This document shows, piece by piece, positions 60,653-64,000 of a stretch of DNA of 64,000 bases. The notes under the pieces were generated by a model. It was given only the letters and a program-made list of their open reading frames with translations. It did not search any database and was not told the DNA's origin. This DNA is from Brugia malayi. Lineage: Eukaryota > Nematoda > Chromadorea > Rhabditida > Onchocercidae. The stretch spans positions 7,369,721 to 7,433,720 of the forward strand of contig NW_025062479.1 of assembly GCF_000002995.4 (NCBI RefSeq). The letters run 5' to 3'. A program made the position numbers and the translations under genes. Position 1 is the first letter of the stretch. Each line of letters starts with the position of its first letter.

Positions 60653-60745
60653 AACATTTATGTAATTATATGTTTCTCATTTTTCGAGAAGGAAACGTGG
60701 AAAACATTTATGTAATTATATGTTTCTCATTTTTCGAGAAGGAAA
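60653..60745. repeat. Tandem duplication, 50-bp period, at the broken end of the reductase
   Basis: A 43-bp block (beginning AACATTTATGTAATTATATG) at 60653-60695 is repeated without change at 60703-60745, separated by 7 bp. Perfect identity in AT-rich intergenic or intronic DNA means the event is recent or an assembly artefact. It starts about 12 bp beyond the first recognisable reductase codon. Confidence 0.9.
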
Positions 60746-61700
60746 TACTTGATGAGACACAAATTCCGGAAATTATTCTATGTTGGAAAGACTTCTGGAG
60801 ATGGAAATACTTTATTATGGAAAAGAAACAAAGGACAGAAAGAATTGTGCGGACTTAATTGGATCCATCGTTTAAAAGCTTTTAAATTTTCTTTGCTAAC
60901 TAATTCGGAAATCTAATTTTGATATTCAAAGCCACAAAATCTAAATTTATCTGGATATAAACAAAATCAAGAATCTTAGCTTCGTATGCTAACCTGTCAC
61001 GGCCAAAGTTTATACAAAGGTGAACTGAACCGAACGAAAAAAATTCAAACAAATCATGAAATACTGGAACGCAATTCAAATGTTTTTCTTGCCATAACAA
61101 ATATTTCTTTAGTAATAATTACTTGATCGGAATGCCTTTCTTTAGTAGAATTACTCCAATTGGATTAAGAATTGCAGCTCTATAAATATCATTCATGTGA
61201 AAAATTATATTAAATTAAAAAATATACATTCGAAAAAAACCTACATTACTGTGTAATACACGTAGCGTAAAAATTGTTTCAAAGTCTAGTCAGGATTAAG
61301 ATAAGTTCAATGAGAAAAGAAAATGAATAACTTCCTTGAATGACTGTTTAGAACTTTGCTGCCTGAAAATTCTTCTATAATTACTAAAATCCAAATATTC
61401 TGATATAGAAATTTTTCAAAACCAATAAAAGAATTAATAACTGTTTAATTTTTATCAAAAACTAAGTAACCCGTCAGTGTTTTTTCTGCCAATCATTTAT
61501 GGCATTAAATTGAGATCAGCGTCATTCGTATGTGATAATCTGAGAGTGAATATATGATTATGATATTGCAGTGTTGTTTTAAGTGTCATTTTAAAGATTT
61601 CATCATCAGTTAATCCGAGCAAAGCAATAATGTTCCAGAACAATTAAACTAACATCATAATGTTGATTTTACTATCACTACCTTTTATAAATGATTAATA
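60746..61700. other. No gene seen
   Basis: The place where N-terminal reductase exons would be expected. I looked on the minus strand for the GYRxxDTA, YxNE and catalytic Lys motifs and saw none. Confidence 0.4.
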
Positions 61701-61916
61701 TTAATAAGCACCAGCTTTAAGCGCACACATCCCATAGAAGATCCAGGTTTCTTGTTGAACATCAAGATCAATTATGTTTAAAATTTTTGATATCAATTTA
61801 GGAGCCTGTCCAACTGTTTAATTTAAATCGTAATATAGACTAACAACCAATATCCTGGTGTCAAAGGCATCGAGCAGCTGTCTTTTGCTCCCAAATAAGA
61901 AACAAAGCGGATGGGA
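61701..61916 (-). CDS. Exon-like segments, unrecognised
   Basis: 61701-61805 follows a TTGGACAG acceptor and reads APKLISKILNIIDLDVQQET, then WIFYGMCALKAGAY and TAA (or a donor GTGCTT before the end). A second stretch starts at 61916 after TTTATTTACAG and contains FVSYLGAKDSCSMPLTPGYW; it can join the first in phase only with a weak GTCTAT donor. Both look coding. ALKAG is a common string in aldo-keto reductases before YR, but the rest does not fit that family. Confidence 0.3.
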
Positions 61917-62315
61917 CTGTAAATAAATGGTACAAAGAAAAAAAAGTCAGAAGGGATTCTTCCTCAATGATTGTGTTATTTCTAGCAGGAAGAGGGAGAG
62001 AGAGAGAAAAAAAAACCGAGACCTAAAGAAATTATACGCATAATCAATTTAAAAAAAAAAATGAATTGTTGGAGGAGTTCAGAAAGTTACAGAATAACAG
62101 TATATATATCGAAACATACACTAAGGAATGTCTCCAGACATATAATAAGGAAAATGTGAATAAGCGCTTAGTTGATGGTTAGTCGCTTGCTATTCAGTAT
62201 TTCTATCTGTTGTGTGGAAAATAGATGAATGAGATTACGTGTTTGGATTGTGGAAATTTTGGAATAGGGTAGTACTGGAAATATTTAAAAAAATGATTTA
62301 ATAGATTAAGCAAGT

Positions 62316-62897
62316 ATGAAGAAATTGGAAGAGATGCTAGCGGAGCTAAAATTTGGTATTAATGGCATCTCCCCAACGTAATGTTTGGTTTTCTTTTCAG
62401 CTCACATTTTACTGTAATTAGTTCGCATTCATTTAAAATTGTGAGATTAATAAAAGATAACTAACTTTCGAAAAAGCCGTTAATCAATAAAATTTTTCTA
62501 GTGGACTATTTAAAAGCTCAGATTTTTCAACCTTCCAATACGTATAAATGTCCGTATTTTGTACATGGAAAAAATTGGTCACTTTTTCGTTGCGTCTGTT
62601 TAATTCCTCATAATCTGCTTCATTTCTTCGAGAATTTTTGTTCTCTTATAATGTATTCTTCAACATGAATGGATCAAGATGAGCAGCATTTTCCATCTGC
62701 CTGTTTCAGACACAGTGGATAAAGACGAAACTAAGGAAACAACATCGAGATGCGTTCGTCCAGAAACTGTTGGAAATTTTGTGAGGATATCAATATATGT
62801 TAATATCGTCAGTGAAAGTTCTGACCGGTTCCATCAACATTTATTTCTACTATGTGCTATTAATGGAAAAGTGTGCAGAAGTTTGCCTGATATCTAA
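62316..62897 (+). CDS. Small unrecognised gene, up to about 85 residues
   Basis: Well supported are exons 62710-62780 (after CTGTTTCAG, donor GTGAGG; TQWIKTKLRKQHRDAFVQKL) and 62813-62897 (after ATATCGTCAG; ESSDRFHQHLFLLCAINGKV, ending PDI and TAA). A segment 62401-62440 after TTTTCTTTTCAG joins them in phase 0 (SHFTVISSHSFKI). Upstream, ATG 62316 opens MKKLEEMLAELKFGINGISP and would join in phase only across a 23-nt intron (62378-62400), shorter than normal for spliceosomes. So the true start may be elsewhere, or the short frame at 62316-62380 is separate. The product looks helical and basic. No family recognised. Confidence 0.4.
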
Positions 62898-64000
62898 GAG
62901 TAGAGAAGTGATTCGACTGCTAATATTGGTCCACTGCCATCTGAATGCAATATCGCAATATCGCAACAGTAGTTGGATAAAATTCATTTTGTTTTTTGTT
63001 AAATTTTCGTCCAAAGAAAAATATTATTCAATTTCAGGAATACTTCAACTCCAATCATTCCGAGTAACATTTGAAGTGTATTAACGATAACAAATCGGTG
63101 GGATACAGCTTCACATCGAAGAAGTTTGTAAAAACTTTGTACTATCAATCCATTAAAGGAAATAGCTGTATAAAAGTAGGTCTGTTTAAATCATTCTTTT
63201 GTCTGACTTTGATTTTGGTAATTTCATCCTCTGACTTTGTAACTAATACGAGATATATACTTGTAATTGGGATATCTATAAATAGTCTAGCATGTAAGAG
63301 TTTATGCATAATAAAATTGAGACTGACTAACATTCAATGGATCTCCTGCATGTGTGGCTAGTCGTTATTGTTAATATTCTCTGGCGCTCCCAAAATTCAG
63401 AACTGGTAATAAAAGGGAAGGTATATTGAGTTATATCTTCTAATCAACCGAATTTCAAAATTAAGGTCAAAACTATCTTGCTAACTTTTAAAGGCAATAA
63501 AAGTTTTGAAGACAGCCGAGAATGTTTTAAAAAGAGCTTTATAGTTAATGTGAAAGCCATGTAACCGAATTTTAGAGACAGGATGCAGTGATCAATATGT
63601 GGAGTAACGATGGTAAACTAGAAGAGTTGATCAGTAATGCTGTCGAGTCCTGAAATGGAGATATGCTTTATTTGTTTTGATGCGGTGTCCAGTGGTGCGT
63701 TGTAGGAGTGTGGATCAAACTTTAAACATACCTGAGCACCTCTACTCCATCACTACTTACCACAGAGATCCTTTAGTTCTCAACATTTGTGTACTTTTCG
63801 TCCCATCTAACCTATCCCCAGTTTTGCTTTCGCAATTTACATTTCAACTTCCTTTTTCTTGACGTATTTCACTTCACTTGGTTGATGTTTAATCATTTCT
63901 GTGTAATATCATTCTTGTCCTTATCTTCTCATTTGCAAAAGTTAAAAGCTTTTGCATGTTTATAATATAAAAAGCAACATAAAAATGTTATTAATAGATC
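62898..64000. other. No gene seen
   Basis: Open stretches on both strands up to 96 codons (62797-63361) lack phased splice partners. An acceptor-like ATTTCAG near 63038 is followed by a short frame (EYFNSNHSE) that could be another 3' exon, but this is not supported further. Confidence 0.35.

Noticed and set aside
63145..63361. Open frames on both strands at the right end
   Set aside because: Antisense pair in AT-rich sequence without splice partners.

Overview
Eukaryotic DNA, almost certainly from a parasitic (spirurid/filarial-type) nematode. The support is strongly AT-rich sequence, genes cut into many short exons (about 30-400 nt) by introns ending in TTTCAG or TTTTAG, possible splice-leader acceptors just upstream of some start codons, and a nearly full-length UNC-31/CAPS very close to my memory of the C. 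elegans protein. No rRNA, tRNA, CRISPR, viral or bacterial gene was recognised. All gene models below are hand-spliced from donor/acceptor signals and reading phase; none is backed by transcripts or database searches.

Layout. 1.8-2.6 kb (+): a three-exon gene for a 56-residue microprotein. 5.9-19.2 kb (+): unc-31/CAPS, 33 exons, 1385 codons, the neuronal dense-core-vesicle priming factor. 20.0-24.1 kb (-): exon-like membrane segments, a well-phased four-exon gene for a 145-residue single-pass protein, and a short gene with an apparent one-base frameshift. 24.4-30.9 kb: a long gene-poor, less AT-rich interval with TG/CA tracts. 31.1-35.9 kb (+): a 13-exon gene for an 812-residue triple-CCCH zinc-finger protein of the ZC3H4/ZC3H6/Suppressor-of-sable family. 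38.9-39.8 kb (+): a two-exon, two-membrane-segment protein. 42.5-46.2 kb (+): sphingomyelin synthase with its His-His-Asp triad at the family spacing. 47.7-54.4 kb (-): a run of minus-strand genes: a possible coding remnant, a 108-residue membrane protein, a 575-residue unrecognised low-complexity protein (5' end not found) and a 146-residue probably N-myristoylated protein. 59.5-60.6 kb (-): the C-terminal half of an aldo-keto reductase without a usable upstream acceptor, next to a fresh 50-bp tandem duplication. 61.7-62.9 kb: two small exon clusters of unknown function on opposite strands.

Three genes have confident functions: CAPS in regulated secretion of neuropeptides, SMS in the sphingolipid composition of Golgi/plasma membrane, and the ZC3H4-like protein in restraining unproductive nuclear transcription. 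They are not an operon and nothing ties them into one pathway. The novelty is in the small, apparently lineage-specific membrane or membrane-anchored proteins between them (56, 145, ~157, 108 and 146 residues), and in some non-coding structures (an 18-bp perfect hairpin, paired intronic hairpins, an antisense reading frame in a zinc-finger intron).
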